This document shows positions 30,695-31,172 of a DNA stretch of 31,172 nt, in pieces. The stretch spans positions 1 to 31,172 of the forward strand of contig ML210423.1 in the NCBI GenBank assembly GCA_004369085.1. The letters are read 5' to 3'. The notes under the pieces were generated by a model. That model ran no database searches. It was not told where the DNA came from and saw nothing but the letters and a program-made list of their open reading frames with translations. Source of the stretch: Coprinopsis marcescibilis. Lineage: Eukaryota; Basidiomycota; Agaricomycetes; Agaricales; Psathyrellaceae. Made by a program: the position numbers and the translations under genes. Position 1 is the stretch's first letter, and every line of letters begins with the position of its first letter.

Positions 30695-31172
30695 ATGGCA
30701 CGGGTCGAAAGGGATCCAACGGGAGACGTGTGCCCCGCGTTCGAGCAGCCCGAGTTTCAGGCAGTACGAGATTCCATGAAACCAAACCCACCAGGAGAAC
30801 CCAGGTCAGAAGAGGAGGTCTTGAGGATGTTGCGAGACAGCTGGAAGGCAGGTCATGACAAGAGAGTGGAAGACTGGAACATGCAAGTCCAACGAGACAG
30901 GGAAGAACGCGAGAGGCTGGAGAGAGAACAGGAACAACAGGATGAGGAGCAAGCTGAACGACCAGAAGGCGAAGGGCAGAAGATAGAAGAGGATAACGGC
31001 AAGAAGACGAAGAAAGTGTACTTTGACGAAAACATTGCCATAGGAGACACCATTACAGACAGGCCAGCCAGCTACGCCTTAAACAAACTCAAGCTCATCG
31101 AATACATCGAGCTTTTCTATTTCACACCGGACGGATGCAGGAAAGCCCAAAAAGAAAGTCGGAGCACAGCTA
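30695..31172 (+). CDS. Transposon-associated basidiomycete protein, partial (runs off the right edge)
   Basis: The frame is open from ATG at 30695 to the end of the window (159 codons seen), with no intron apparent. Residues 45-115 form a highly charged coiled coil rich in Glu, Arg and Gln, beginning around MLRDSWKAGHDKRVEDW. After a Lys-rich break comes a conserved-looking block: PASYALNKLKLIEYIELFYF and TPDGCRKAQKE. This layout (DSWK start, charged coil, then an S-x-ALNKLK-x-x-EY-x-E-x-FYFTP-x-GC motif) is one I associate with a large multi-copy basidiomycete family found beside retrotransposons, possibly Gag-like. That link is from memory and was not checked. The protein's function is unknown; its C-terminal part lies outside the window. 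Confidence 0.6.
   Translation, partial: MARVERDPTGDVCPAFEQPEFQAVRDSMKPNPPGEPRSEEEVLRMLRDSWKAGHDKRVEDWNMQVQRDREERERLEREQEQQDEEQAERPEGEGQKIEEDNGKKTKKVYFDENIAIGDTITDRPASYALNKLKLIEYIELFYFTPDGCRKAQKESRSTA

Overview
The window is eukaryotic and reads as the genome of a filamentous basidiomycete, probably an Agaricomycete. Genes are broken by many short GT-AG introns (mostly 52-66 nt, extremes 43 and 81). The families fit this: a DUF7918-type protein, a degenerate F-box protein, a secreted M43 metalloprotease, and a lysine/glutamate-rich transposon-associated family at the right edge. No bacterial operon structure, rRNA, CRISPR array or convincing tRNA was seen. The species cannot be named from the sequence.

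Left accessory third (1-8.4 kb). A 694-bp non-coding element with 26-bp terminal inverted repeats and TA target duplications lies at 603-1296. A medium-chain zinc-type reductase gene (1691-2992, minus) keeps all four introns but carries three single-base losses and two stop codons. A small, probably mitochondrial protein gene (3274-3709, minus) diverges from an intact Fic/Doc-fold gene (4139-4609, plus) whose intron splits the catalytic motif. At 5311-6236 (minus) the 5' exons of an M43 metalloprotease gene run in frame into a second Doc domain; this chimera is also broken. The 6.2-8.4 kb stretch holds only weak protein-like remnants.

Middle (8.4-23.3 kb). A large C2H2 transcription factor gene (8397-11103, minus) is followed by about 7.4 kb with no supportable gene, including a cluster of stem-loops near 17.5 kb. 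A compact housekeeping block follows: TMA46 (CCCH protein, partner of the DRG GTPase Rbg1; 18538-19914, plus) converges with CWC2 (spliceosomal RNA-binding factor; 20183-21532, minus). An F-box protein gene (21983-23289, minus) lies upstream of CWC2.

Right third (23.3-31.2 kb). A gene-poor stretch with unassigned protein-like fragments leads to two small plus-strand genes (25471-25843; 26116-26541, probable mitochondrial presequence), a six-exon DUF7918-type gene (27370-28714) and an intact seven-exon M43 metalloprotease gene (28945-30321, minus). The intact protease is a relative of the broken one at 6 kb. An imperfect 54-bp palindrome separates it from the transposon-associated frame that runs off the right end.

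How the genes work together: the only clear shared theme is RNA handling by the adjacent, convergent TMA46 (translation) and CWC2 (splicing). The flanks are accessory, with gene duplication, Doc-family gain, fusion and decay. Exon borders were placed by hand from reading frame, splice signals and family resemblance, without alignments.
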